NCBI GenBank assembly: GCA_029990175.1
Contig: JARKIP010000030.1
Coordinates: forward strand, 16,827,501 to 16,891,500
Direction: 5' to 3'
DNA from: Petunia secreta
Lineage: Eukaryota; Streptophyta; Magnoliopsida; Solanales; Solanaceae
Length of the DNA: 64,000 nucleotides
In this document: one piece after another, positions 47,668 to 58,460 of the stretch
Numbering within the stretch: position 1 is the first letter of the stretch
How the letters are laid out: each line of letters opens with the position of its first letter
Made by a program: the position numbers and the translations under genes
Notes under the pieces: generated by a model
The model's input: the letters and a program-made list of their open reading frames with translations, nothing else
Told to the model about the DNA's origin: nothing
The model's database searches: none

Positions 47668-48486
47668 TTAACGTCCGAGGCTCATTTTCCAACAGAAAAG
47701 TGACAAAGTCATCTCCAAATGAAGTAGAAGTTCTTTGACGCTTGCTCCGTCTTGGTTCTTCCTCATTTGGTGAATTTCTTTGGTTCCTCCCCTAGGTCGT
47801 TTGGATCTTTCACCAACTGACTCACATTCCTTCTTATACGGATATATCGTTTTAAAGAATTCAGCACTATCTGATTCCATCACCGTATTAACATGAATGT
47901 CAGGATTTTCTGATTTATGAACCAGAAACCGATATGCTTTACTGTTTATAGCATACCCAATGAAAACACAATCAACTGTTTTTGGTCCAATCTTAACCCT
48001 TTTGGGTTTTGGGACTTGCACTTTTGCCAAACACCCCCACACTTTGAAGTAATTCAAGTTGGGCTTCCTTCCTTTCCACTTTTCATATGGAATGGAAAGT
48101 GTTTTGCTATTGGGAACTCGATTGAGTATTTGATTAGCCGTGAATAAGGCTTCCCCCCACAAGTTCTGGGGTAGACCCGAACTTATCAACAAGGCATTCA
48201 TCATCTCCTTTAAGGTTCGATTTTTCCTTTCCGCAATCCCATTAGATTGAGGCGTGTAGGGGGCAGTTGTTTGATGAATAATGCCATATTCCAAACACAC
48301 TTGTTCAAAAGGAGATTCGTATTCTCCACCCCTATCACTTCTTATCATTTTGATCTTTTTGGTAAGTTGCATTTCAACTTCATTTTTGTATTGCTTGAAT
48401 GCGTCAATTGCCTCATCTTTACTACTAAGTAAATAAACATAGCAGTAACGAGTGCTATCGTCAATAAAAGTTATGAAATACTTCTT
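47668..48486 (-). pseudogene. Copia integrase catalytic core, after an in-frame stop
   Basis: This continues the upstream frame directly after the TGA at 48487. It carries the second catalytic Asp (FITFIDDSTRY), RSDRGGEY, and the Glu in SNGIAERKNRTLKEMM, then the integrase C-terminal region with NLNYFKVWGCLAKV. An indel near 47790 and another near 47670 separate it from RT. Confidence 0.9.
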
Positions 48487-50097
48487 TCAACCGCGAGATG
48501 GTATTGACTTCATGTCACAAATGTCCGTATGAATTAAGTCTAATGGTTCCAAATCCCTTTCAATTGACTTGTAAGGGTGTTTCGTATATTTAGACTCAAC
48601 ACATATTTGACATTTTGACTTAGCGCAATCAAATTTAGGTAATACTTCCAAATTGATCATTTTTCGCAAGGTTTTATAATTGACATGTCCCAAACGAGAA
48701 TGCCATAAATTATTTGACTCAAGTAAGTAAGAAGAAGCTGCAATTTTATTCATAGTGTCAACGACCATTACATTGAGTTTGAAAAGGCCCTCAGTCAGGT
48801 AACCTTTTCCTACATACAGCTCATTCTTAGTTATTACAACTTTGTCAGAAACAAACACACACTTAAACCCGTTTTTCACAAGAAGTGCAGTAGACACCAA
48901 GTTCTTCCTTATTTCAGGAACATGAAGAACATTGGTCAGAGTCACAACCTTGCCAGATGTCATCTTGAGGAATATCTTCCCATATCCTTCAATTTTGGCC
49001 GTTGCAGAATTGCCCATAGAGAACGCCTCATCAGGTCCAGCGGGAGCATATGAAGCAAAGACTTCCTTCACAGCATAAACATGGCGGGTGGCTCCTGAAT
49101 CAATCCACCATTCCTTAGGATTTCCAACTAAGTTGCATTCAGAAATCATAGCGCACAGATCAATGTCTTGCACTCCTTGAGCCAATTTTGTCTCTTCAAC
49201 CATGTTTGCTTGACCTTTTTCCTTTTTCATGTCCTTCTTTGCAGCACGACAGTCTGCGGACTTATGTCCACTCTTGCCACAGTTGTAGCAATTTCCCTTG
49301 AACTTTTTCTTGCTGGGGTTGGTCTTCCCTCCAGAAGGCTTCTTTCTCTTATTTTGATTTGGAGTGTGCTCAACAATATTTGCTCCCGCTATTGCAGCAC
49401 TTCCACGAGCCTTCTTTGCAGCAGATTTGTTGTCCTCTTCAATCCTTAAGCGTACAACCAAATCTTCAAGGGTCATCTCCTTGCGCTTGTGTTTCAAGTA
49501 ATTTTTAAAGTCATTCAATGATGGAGGTAACTTTTCAATCATGGCTGCAACTTGAAACGCTTCATTAATCTTCAAACCTTCAGCAAGGAGATCATGAATA
49601 AGGACTTGAAGTTCTTGGACTTGGGACACAACAGATTTGTTATCCACCATTTTATAATCCAGAAATTTGGCAGCCACAAATTTCTTCAGTCCAGCGTCTT
49701 CAGTCTTATATTTCTTTTCTAGAACATCCCACAGTTTCTTAGACGTTTCAACATTACTGTAAACGTTGTACAGGTCATCTTCCAAGCCACTTAGAATGTA
49801 ATTCTTGCATAGGAAGTCAGAATGAGTCCAAGCCTCAATCACGAGGAAGCGTTCGTTTTCAGGTGTTTCATCAGTCAGGACTGGAGCATCCTCCTTAATA
49901 AACCTTTGCAGGCTTAAGGTGGTCAGATAAAAGAACATCTTTTGCTGCCATCTCTTAAAGTCCACACCAGAAAACTTTCACGGTTTCTCTGCAGGTGGCA
50001 TAACCGTTGCAGCAGCACGGCTAGGCCCAGCAGCACCAGAAACTGCGGTAGCATTCGTATTCACAGCAGGGACAGTTTGTTCCACTCCGTTTGTCAT
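48487..50097 (-). pseudogene. Copia gag, protease and integrase N-terminus
   Basis: The start is the ATG at 50095-50097, which gives an Ala/Pro-rich N-terminus. A TGA at 49978-49980, after about 39 codons, replaces a Gly codon in KP-KFSG. Then follow the gag domain, a CCHC zinc knuckle (CYNCGKSGHKSADC), the protease with DSGAT, and the integrase HHCC zinc site (LWHSRLGHVN ... CQICVESK), ending with the first catalytic Asp (HTDIC). A second stop, TGA at 48487-48489, replaces another Gly codon. Both GGA-to-TGA changes suggest point decay. Intact copies would read through both sites. Confidence 0.92.
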
Positions 50098-50148
50098 CTC
50101 TGTCAAGTGACACAAGCAGAAACAATATCAATAAACTGTTTAAATAAT

Positions 50149-50362
50149 AGGAGTAGAGAAAAAACCACGAAGGCTTTTAGTCCCCACAAACAGATTATTT
50201 CACAGTAATTAGGAGTAGGAAAACCACAAAGGTTTTAGTCCCCACGAGCAGAGTAATATTCAGTACAGGAGTAGACAACCACAAAGGTCTTTAGTCTCCC
50301 CGAGCAGATTATTATGCAGTACAGGAGTAGAAAACCACACAGGTTTTAGTCTCCTCGAACAG
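50149..50362 (-). repeat. Tandem repeat in the Copia 5' leader
   Basis: Four imperfect units of about 56-62 bp, each starting AGGAGTAG and containing AACCACAAAGGTTTTAGTC, begin near 50149, 50211, 50267 and 50323. They lie between the 5' LTR and the gag start, in the untranslated leader. Leader repeats may affect packaging or dimerisation, but no function is shown here. No TGGTATCAGAGC-type primer site is visible next to the LTR at 50421. Confidence 0.8.
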
Positions 50363-50421
50363 TCTCCTTAAGCAATATTTATTTAAGTGCAGAAAATAAA
50401 TAATACTAGATTTCTTAAGCT

Positions 50422-51404
50422 TGTTATTCCTGCAACCAAATAAATCAGAAAAGACAGAAGAACAGAAATGTATTATCAGTTTGTTATGGGACGATCCCGA
50501 GCCCACAAGTTGCTTGTGTCTCCTTAAGAAATCTAAACCCCTCACGATGCCCAAGGTCCACGGGTTAATTTCTCCCAGGATGGAACGGGATAACAGTTCT
50601 ACCGTAGCGGCACTTCAAACGGTTAGAACCCGGCGAACACAAAGAACGGAGCAAATCACACGACTCACTTAATATGCAGAAAGGGAGGGGATGCGGTGAG
50701 ATATGCTTTCTGTCAGTGGTTTTCTCTGCCCGAGTGTTTCTATCTTCTGCCCGAGATTGTGTATCCTCTGTCCGAGGTTACTTCTCTTATCTGTCCGAGT
50801 TTGAGTCTCTGTGGAGTCTCTATCTCAGAGCTTTAGTCTATGTTATCTGTCGTCTGTCTGTCGTGATCAAGGACTGACAAATGATCAGTTTATATAGACA
50901 TCCAAGGGCAGGTGAAGAGACACACCTGGTGATTAATGAGAAAACGTGGGAGAGTTTAATTGTCCACTAATGACTGACTTCAATGTGGAGCAATTAATCT
51001 ACCACCACTGACTGACATTAATGTGGAGGAATTAATCTACCACTTCATGACTGACTTCAATGTAAAACGTGGAGGGAAATGTGGAGGAACTAATCTGCTG
51101 ATGTTGCTTCAGCTGCCCGGGTAATATTTTAGTTTTGTTTGTCCAAAAATTTAAGTCAATCAATCATATCAATTGACCAAATCCGAAGCCGAGACGAGCG
51201 ACGACGACGGCGCGTGGCTTCCCTTCTTCTCAACCCTTTTAAGAGCTAAGAGAAGTAAATCTCTATTTAAACCCAACAAAATTCTTTTCCTCTACCAATG
51301 TGGGAGAAAGTGCATTTCCCTACAAAAGGGAACCTTTCCCTACAAAAGAAAATCTTTTCACTTTTTACCCATTTCACATTCACATTCTTCCATTAAACCC
51401 AACA
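50422..51404 (-). repeat. 5' LTR of the Copia element
   Basis: 983 bp, with the TATA box on the minus strand at 50889-50896. It is close to identical to the LTR at 44491-45590 except for the deletion near 51120 and a shorter CCAAAT/CCGAAG run. The few substitutions suggest the insertion is not very old. Confidence 0.93.
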
Positions 51405-52138
51405 TATATTCATTATTCTAAGGACATCATTGCTACTAGCTAGTGGAGTTGATTCAATGCAGTGGTCTTTGATCGACTTCTATGACATAAAACATCAACA
51501 CTAAGTGTCCATTCAAAGATGGTTATCAGTGTAAAAATTGCGCCTTAGGATCTAGTGGTCTAAGCTACAGCAGATAGGACATTACGTGTGCCACAAAGTT
51601 TTGAAAATGGAAAATATATGTCTGTAAGACTGTCTTGAAGGATCACATAGCAGAAGTGAAGACTGTCACCGTCCATGCGACAAGTAACTATTTTATGATT
51701 GCGATAGTACATGGTGCTTTTACGATCTTGCTTCGGGTTCATTCCTGAAACAAGAGGCAGATGCTTCAGAATCTAAGGTTATACATCTACGGCTTTCCAC
51801 CCTATTGGTGAATTATTTGGAATAGTGACTTCAGGGGCTTTCAAGATAGAGATTTAATAAGAATGGCATGTAAGTCTTGATGGCCATGTTGGGCCTATGT
51901 CAGCTTTTCAGAAAATGGCTATCTCTTAGCAACTGCTTCTCAACATGGTGTTAAACTTTGGGTTTTATGCCATCTGAGGAACTTCAGAAATCTTTCTCCT
52001 TATGATGAAAGTTCTCCTACTTAATCAGTGGAGTTAGGCCATAGCGGACGTTATCTTGCCTTGGGAGGTTCAAATACTAGAATTTATCAAGTTGCTCAAC
52101 TTATCGGGAACAAGGCAAATCATGTAAATTTAATATTT
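51405..52138 (+). pseudogene. PRP19: PRP19/MAC3 WD40-domain pseudogene, main fragment
   Basis: After the Copia target duplication the frame resumes with HYSKDIIAT. WD40-repeat sequence of plant PRP19 follows, in order: TLSVHSKMVISVKIAP, ADRTLRV, LKDHIAEVKTVTVHA, CFYDLASGSF, GYTSTAFHP, DGHVGPMSA, FSENGYLLATAS, GVKLW, LRNF, SPYDESSPT, GHSGRYLALGGS and RIYQVA, ending near a GTGKAT-like site. Several frameshifts (for example near 51440, 51700 and 51910) and an in-frame TAG/TAA show it is dead. About 240 codons run without introns although plant PRP19 genes are intron-rich, so a processed retrocopy is likely. PRP19 is an E3 ubiquitin ligase of the spliceosomal NineTeen complex. Confidence 0.88.
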
Positions 52139-53814
52139 AAATGAACCCGAACACTTTACTTCAATAATTAATCCTAAAAAATATCTCAAGTTTAGAGTGA
52201 TGGTATTGTAACTTAGACTACTAACGGAATGACTAACTTAATTTATTATTTAATGGGCACATGGTTTTTATCAATTTTATCGCCAGAATAGATTAGTTCA
52301 TAAGTTCAAAGATATTTGATATCCAAATATTATGCTATGGTTTTGCATAATTTATACTTTGGCAATGCAGTTGTTGGATGCAAGTGAAGTTGTTTCACAT
52401 GAAGTACTGTGAGTGAATAGTATGTTTGAAACTCATTTTGTTGCAACAACACCATTTTGGTTAAATATATTTAATTACATAGGGACAAACAATAGTATAA
52501 CATATATGTTAATTTATTTAGAATGATTTTTTGATATGTGAATTTTATTATACTTGATATGTTTTGAATATATGATTGTCTACATGCTTCCATATACTTT
52601 TGAGTTGATATCTTGTTAGAAAAAAAAAAGAAAAATAATATATACTTTATTTTAAAGAAGATATATTGGGAATTAACTTAGCCAGATCGTTGTTATTTAA
52701 CAAAGATCGCTAAGCCTTGTACACCTTGTATAGTATTCTCCTTCACTAAACTAGTCTATTTGTACCCTCTAGAAGGGAACCCAATTAACATGGTAGTCAA
52801 ACGGTCATACTGGGATAATGGTGTTAGAAAGTGTATTCAAATATTGCTTAGGTACCTCCCACTATACAAATAAGTGAGATATAAAAAGTGAATTAGACAT
52901 AATTGAATTATGATGGTTTGAAAAACTTGATTACTGCTATCAATAAAGTTACTATTGATTATTCGATTTTATGCATGATTTTTTATATATCATTGTCCAA
53001 ATAAATAGCTCTTACTGATGTTATTATCTCGCCTAGTTTGTGTGATTAACCCCTTTCCTCCCCCCTCCCCCCCCCCCCCCACCCAAAAAAAAAGTAGTTA
53101 AAGTCGATACTTTAAGTCATAAGTTAGGGTGAGTGACAGACCTGAGAGTTGATTCAAAGTAAGCCCCACACTTGTTGCGTGTAGGCCATTATTATATTCT
53201 TATATCACTTTAGCTTATTATCTCGTTTAATCTATAGTTTTGCTCCTTAAGTCAGTCTTGGAATATTATTTGATTAACATTAGTGCTAAAGGACTCTATA
53301 TTACTGAAGTTGTCATGGAGACATCGATTTGATCATGGCCTTGTTTGAGTCGTGACAAAGTATTTTCACAGTCCAACGTCTATGGAATATACTTCGGTTT
53401 AAGCCTAGGCCTGCATACTACACCACATCGAGCACAAAAAAAATTTGTGTGGGTCTTAGGTCAGTGGACAACACGTGTCATGAACTTGGATTGTAAAAAT
53501 ATAGTACAATGGTGGGGAAAACTACAAAGATGTTGAATTTCTAAATGAGTGAATGTGATGCCGCTAATTAAGAGTGTTGATTAGGGTCGGTTAAGCAGGA
53601 TCGACAAGCTATTTAAAAGAATATGCACATAGTACCTTAGGCGAATCTCAACTTCAAATGGAAGAGGAAAGTGAAGGACTTTATATGGCATAACACAAGT
53701 TGACATGGTACGCACAATATTAGGTTTGATATGGCATAGATCGAAAAGCAAATATGTGCGGGATGCCCAAAGTGGATAATACATACCATAGACTTGGGTT
53801 GTGACAGTGATCTT
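52139..53814. other. AT-rich stretch, nothing assignable
   Basis: No gene or known element recognised. It holds A/T-rich sequence, an A-rich run near 52621-52640 and a C-rich tract at 53061-53080. The short ORFs (for example 53345-53536) have no protein-like features. It could be flanking DNA carried with the pseudogene or a decayed transposon. Confidence 0.4.
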
Positions 53815-54255
53815 CATAAAATCTTAAAGGATAGGATGCTTAATGGACTTCTTCACGAAGTTGTAAGAAAAGGTTGTTCCACGTTAAAAGCTTGACAAAT
53901 AAGACGCTTCATTGAATTTTTTGAAAAAATCTAATAAAAGGTCGTTCAACATTAAAACTTGAAAATTGGATGCTCTATACTCTTCCTTATCAAATAGATA
54001 GAAGAGATTGTAACGTGCCAAATCTTGAAGGTTAGGATGCTTCATGAACTTCTTCATCAAATTTGTAGAATACGCCAAAGTTTAAAGATAGGAACGCTTC
54101 AAAAAGCTTGAAAGATGAAAGTTCCATGTCTTCCTTTGTCAAGCCGCAAGATGGGCCTTCATAAACTTCTTCACAAAGTCGTAAAACTTGGTTGTTTCAT
54201 GCCAAAACATGAAAGATGGGATGCTCGACGTACTTCTCTACCACAACTTAAAATA
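53815..54255. repeat. Decayed 60-70 bp tandem repeat
   Basis: About six degenerate units share CTTGAAAGATAGGATGCTTC, a CTTCTTCACNAAGT block, and a TTGTTCCATGCCAAAA-type segment. Units are heavily diverged and partly shortened. No coding frame is kept across units. 54256-54757 shows nothing I can assign. Confidence 0.55.
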
Positions 54256-55273
54256 TAGGAGTACATCATGTAAAATTTCATTAGAGGTTAAAGGGAGAGA
54301 AATTGACGTTACCACTTCACCAAAGTAGGGATAAGGAACACGCCATGTATGTCTTTGCCAAGGTGCAAAAGGCATCAAGTGATTCCCCGTCATACTTGAA
54401 AAGGAGGATATTCTCTGGGTGCCGTTTTGCCAAATAAGAGATGGTTGCAAAGCCTTAAATATTTTAACTAGATAGTATCAAAGTTATAATGTGCCATGAA
54501 ATAAACTTGAACGTACATAACTTTTTATTCTTTTAGTTGTATAATGCAAGTCTATTTCGATAAGATTTCCTAAAACAAAGATAAAATGTAACATAAGCCT
54601 AAAATCATCTTGTTCATACAAATTATTGTTTTGGATAAAAGACCAATTTCATTGGATTAAACCATCTAGTTGGATTTTAAATGACAAGTGCAATTCATTA
54701 ACTGAAGATCCATGTCATGTGTCAGATGACATGGTGAAATAATCACACCAAATTATGTGAAACGACCTTAAGTAGTTATTTCAGGAGTTAGAAATCCTAT
54801 TAGGACTTGTCTATAAAATTTGAGCTAAATTGGACCTCGTTTGGCAGGTATCGAAAGAAGGTTTCAGTTTCCGTTGTCGGTAAATCTTAAAAAGAGGTTT
54901 TCAAGCTCGATTTTGGCGAATGAGCTTCGATTCGAAATTTGAAAGCGTCTTTAGGTTCGTATGATTATTTTTTACCGTTGTGAACTTTCGAAAGTGAATT
55001 CCAAGGTCGTTCAGATAGTCTCCGCTAAAATGCCAAAAGTTAAAGAGCTAGAAATTTCTATTTAATTCATATCTTGAGCTTCGAGAATCCAATTCAAGAT
55101 CCTTCTTAACAAGTACGTCACTTAAATTTTGTGTAACTTACTTGAGAAATTTTGGATCATTACGAGTTTCGTAGGGCTCCATTTTAATTTTAGTTACGGT
55201 AGCAAGTTTTCAAATAAAAAAAAAGAAATTAAAAAAAAAGAAAAGAAAAGATTGAGGCGGTGAGCTAAGGGAC

Positions 55274-55280
55274 TATATAA
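55274..55280 (+). promoter_or_regulatory. Putative TATA box of the gypsy LTR
   Basis: TATATAA in GGGACTATATAATCTC, about 0.5 kb into the LTR. The 3' LTR (about 60478) and the solo LTR have lost it, so only this copy would keep the box. Confidence 0.4.
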
Positions 55281-55859
55281 TCTCTTTGCTTATTTCCAAG
55301 CAGCATAAAAGAACGAAACAAAAATAAAACAGAGAGCAAGGAAACATAAAGAGAGAAAGAAAAAAGGAAAGGAGAAGGAGAAAAAAGTAGAATATTAACC
55401 TCGAAATACCCAGAGCGGGATTATTTGGCAATGAATCCAAAGGAAAAAGTGGTTGTTGAGAAGCAGTGCTAAATTTTGAACGAGGTAAGTGATATTATCC
55501 ATTTCTTTGATGGCGTGTTCCTTACGTGTGTAGCTTCCGATAGGCGTACTTATTACGCCTTAGCTTTGGATTTACATTGTATATTATATGTTATGCTCTG
55601 TTATTGGTATTGCATTGAGCATAGAAGTATTTTACTCTGGTTGTGAGCGTGATATATACTTACCCGTAGTCAGTGACAGTCCCGCACCGGAGAAGGGTTA
55701 TGCCCTGTAGTCAATGAGAGTCCCGAGCAGGTGAAGGGTTATTATTGCATATACTTCCTGATAGTCGATGAGAGTCCCGCGTCGGTGAAAGGTTATTATT
55801 GCATATGCTTCCCGGTATTCGATGAGAGTCCTACGCCGGTGAAGGGTTATTATTGCATC

Positions 55860-56165
55860 ATATTGAGGATATGAGGATTCTGCCCTAAGGGCTGGAGGAT
55901 TCCGCTCCTTACGTCACATTGAGGGTAGGAAGATTCCGCTCCTTGCATCATATTGAAGGTAGGAGGATTCCACCCTCGGTGCAGGAGGATTCCGCTCCTT
56001 GCATCACATTGAGGGTAAGAGGATTCCGCCCTAGGAACAGGAGGATTCCGCCCAAGGAGCAAGAGGATTCCGCTCCTTGCATCATATTGAGGGTAGGATG
56101 ATTCCGCCGTAGGAGTAGGAGGATTCTGCTCTTTGTATCATATTGAGGGTAGGAGGATTCCTCAC
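55860..56165 (+). repeat. LTR-internal GGAGGATTCCGC minisatellite
   Basis: Repeated GCAGGAGGATTCCGCTCC and CATCATATTGAGGGTA units alternate, about eight copies. Just upstream, 55655-55855 has three to four copies of a longer unit containing GTCGATGAGAGTCCCGC and GGTGAAGGGTTATTATTGCAT. Confidence 0.85.
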
Positions 56166-56911
56166 CGGAGTAGGAGCTCCATTCATTTGGCACATGTGAC
56201 CCCATTGCACCATACTGCATTCATTCCATTTCATTGCACCGACTATTGTATATTGTGTGACTTAGTGTGATGTTTTGTGTATGTGTCATGTATTTCTAGT
56301 TGTTGATATATTTCTTGCTCGTATCCCGGGTTGTTTATAAGTTTATAGTTTCTTACTTGTTTACTGCTATTATCTGGCTCTGCCTTTTTATAGTTTAAAC
56401 AAGGTGAATTTAGTTTATCTGATTTTCTTCTCCCTAGCTAGCATGTCTACTTCTTTGAGGTGGCTACTGAGTCCTTTCAACTCACCCTCTGTTTGTTTCC
56501 TATATATTTATTTCATTTCGGCAGGTTCGCTCTAAAATTGAATTCGCCACGTTGTTGAGGAGCGAAGACGACTTCAGATGTCAGGGTGAGCCAGCTTTTC
56601 TTCAGGATGGCCACCAATTTTATATTTATTATTTCAGTTGTATTTTGCTCCCTTCAGGATATGTTATACTTCATTTGTATTCTTAGATGTCTGTCTGGAT
56701 AGCCCTAAACCTAGTACTTTGGGTAGTCAGTTGTAACTTCCTCTGTACAGCTTATAAATAATTATGTTCGTTTCTCTTTAGGTCTTATTTCTTAGCTATA
56801 AGTTGATTTATGTGTAATTTTGTGAATTCAATTTAAAAGGGTTCGCCCGACGGGTCTAGGGGAGGATGTCGGGTGCCCGCACGGCCTAGCCGAAAATCTA
56901 GGTCGTGTCAG

Positions 56912-56924
56912 TTGGTATCAGAGC
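56912..56924 (+). other. Primer binding site, tRNA-iMet
   Basis: TTGGTATCAGAGC follows one base after the LTR end. TGGTATCAGAGC is the complement of the plant initiator tRNA-Met 3' end. Confidence 0.9.
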
Positions 56925-57559
56925 CTGCTTTAGAGTCTATCCAGACTAAGACAGTATCTAGTAGAGTCTCGTTGATGGGTACGTAGACGTCCGTACTTAT
57001 CTACGAGAGGCTATGATGGCATTTACGAAGTTTCTCTTCCTTCTTTTATAATTGTTCGCGGTCTGGGATGCAAAAAAAAATTCGTTAATTCCTTCGTAGT
57101 AATGGTGACCCTCGTACGACAAACAGAATAAGGTAGGAGTTCAGGACGAAGCAGTCTAGCCTGGGGCTAGCGCTGCCCGAGCCCCGAGAGTTGTAGATTG
57201 TGTTGACGATCCAGTTGCGGAGGCCCCAGTTGTGCCAGAGGTGGGCAAAGGGAGCAGGGCCTTATGAATCCCCCGGCTCTCTACAATGTTTTTTTTTAGA
57301 ATCTTGGCGACGCAGATACCACAAGAACATCCTATTCCTTAGGTATCTCATCAGGTTGCCGCAGATGCTAGATGTTCGGGCTCAAGGAGCTCCAGTTCTA
57401 GTTCCTGATGTTGCCCTAGTAAATTATATTCCAGAGGTAGCATGTGTTATGCCTCCAATTGTTCTGGCTACTTAGCTAGCCCAGGTAATAGTTCGGTCCG
57501 AGTGCCCGAAGAGGCTGTATTATTTTACCCAATTAAACCTTCTGATATTCTTAGGTCAT

Positions 57560-58460
57560 GCATCAAATAATCCTCATGCATTTTTTTTAAATAAAATGAT
57601 GTCAGCATATCCTTCTTGGTCCAGCTTTAGATTGATGGACTGCTCTTTTATCAGCAGGGCAGGGCTTTCCTAAAGCTGACTTGGTGCGAATTTTCTTGTA
57701 GATTCATGGAAAAGTTCCTTTCGCACAGTGAGCGGGATGAAAAGCGTCGTCACTTTGAGTGGATTGGACAGAGTAGCCTGTCGGTTTCAAAATATGAGAT
57801 TAAATTCTCTAGGATGGCTGGATATGCTCTAGAGCTAGTCCATGAGCCTTTCGAGAAGGTCCAAAGATTTATTGATGACCTTTCTCCTTCCTTGAGGTCT
57901 CTGATGGCTCGAGAGATTGAGGTCAACACTTCATTTGATATTGTCATTGAAATTGCTCGGAGGTATAAGGCATACCATAAGTTAGAATGGGAAGAGTTAG
58001 AGAGGGAGATCTCATGGCCCTGGTGGCCACTGTGGTACCTCATATGGATATAAGATTTCTGATTATTATGGGAGGTCACTTACAAGGTTATCTCAGCTTG
58101 TGGCACGTGATTCTTAGAGTACGTCAGTAGTTCATCAAGATTAGACTCAATTTTCTCTTTATAGCTATCAACAATCTGTCCAACTTCCATTTTCACTGAA
58201 AATGTATTATCATTGTTGTGAGCCTGTCATCTTTAGAGGAGTTTTCCCTTACTCCGGAAAGTAGACAGTCATCCTTTCTCTCGCCAACAGGCACCTGCAC
58301 AGTCACAGTGGATCTTATTTAGGTCTCAATCAACTAGAGATACTCCACCATCTGGTAGAGGTCGAGAGCATGGTGGTAGTAGTTCTTCTGGAAGTGATTA
58401 TTAGGGTAGCGGCTCAGCTCAGCCGCAGAGGCAGTTCTATGAACTGCCGGACTGGCAAGG
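57560..58460 (+). pseudogene. Decayed gypsy gag
   Basis: 57706-58053 keeps a frame with the retrotransposon gag signature: MEKFLSHSERDEKRRHFE, SVSKYEIKFSRMA, KVQRFIDDLSPSLRSLMARE and then FDIVIEIARR. These correspond to the conserved helices of plant gypsy gag. Upstream sequence to about 57560 shows matching but frameshifted remnants, and a CC..H-like zinc-knuckle remnant appears near 58205-58235. No full-length frame survives. Confidence 0.75.

Larger units (their letters stand above)
44491..51404 (-). mobile_element. Complete but inactive Ty1/copia retrotransposon (6914 bp)
   Basis: Two LTRs (1100 and 983 bp, TGTT...AACA) enclose a minus-strand gag-pol. The insertion site is a PRP19 pseudogene. 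GATAT on the left (44486-44490) and TATAT on the right (51405-51409) are the target duplication with one substitution. Removing the element joins TTGGAT to ATTCATTATTC in the PRP19 frame. Domain order on the minus strand is gag, protease, integrase, RT, RNase H, as in Ty1/copia. Two in-frame stops and at least three frameshifts show it cannot make a full polyprotein. Confidence 0.95.
54758..56910 (+). repeat. 5' LTR of the gypsy element (2153 bp)
   Basis: Starts TGAAACGACC and ends GGTCGTGTCA, with these termini partly inverted repeats of each other. The homologous 3' LTR begins TGAAATGACC at 59962. It carries a TATA box near 55274, the GGAGGATTCCGC minisatellite (55860-56165) and the terminal block GGGGAGGATGTCGGGTGCCC. 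The solo LTR at 11675-13526 and the palindrome at 9335-10748 belong to this family. The phrase TTTCTTTGATGGCG (55503-55516) is the unoccupied version of the insertion site at 60711-60715. Confidence 0.93.

Noticed and set aside
43970..50877. Three 67-codon ORFs with near-identical product (MQKGRGCGEICFL...)
   Set aside because: They are copies of one LTR segment in the three Copia LTRs, with no coding context.
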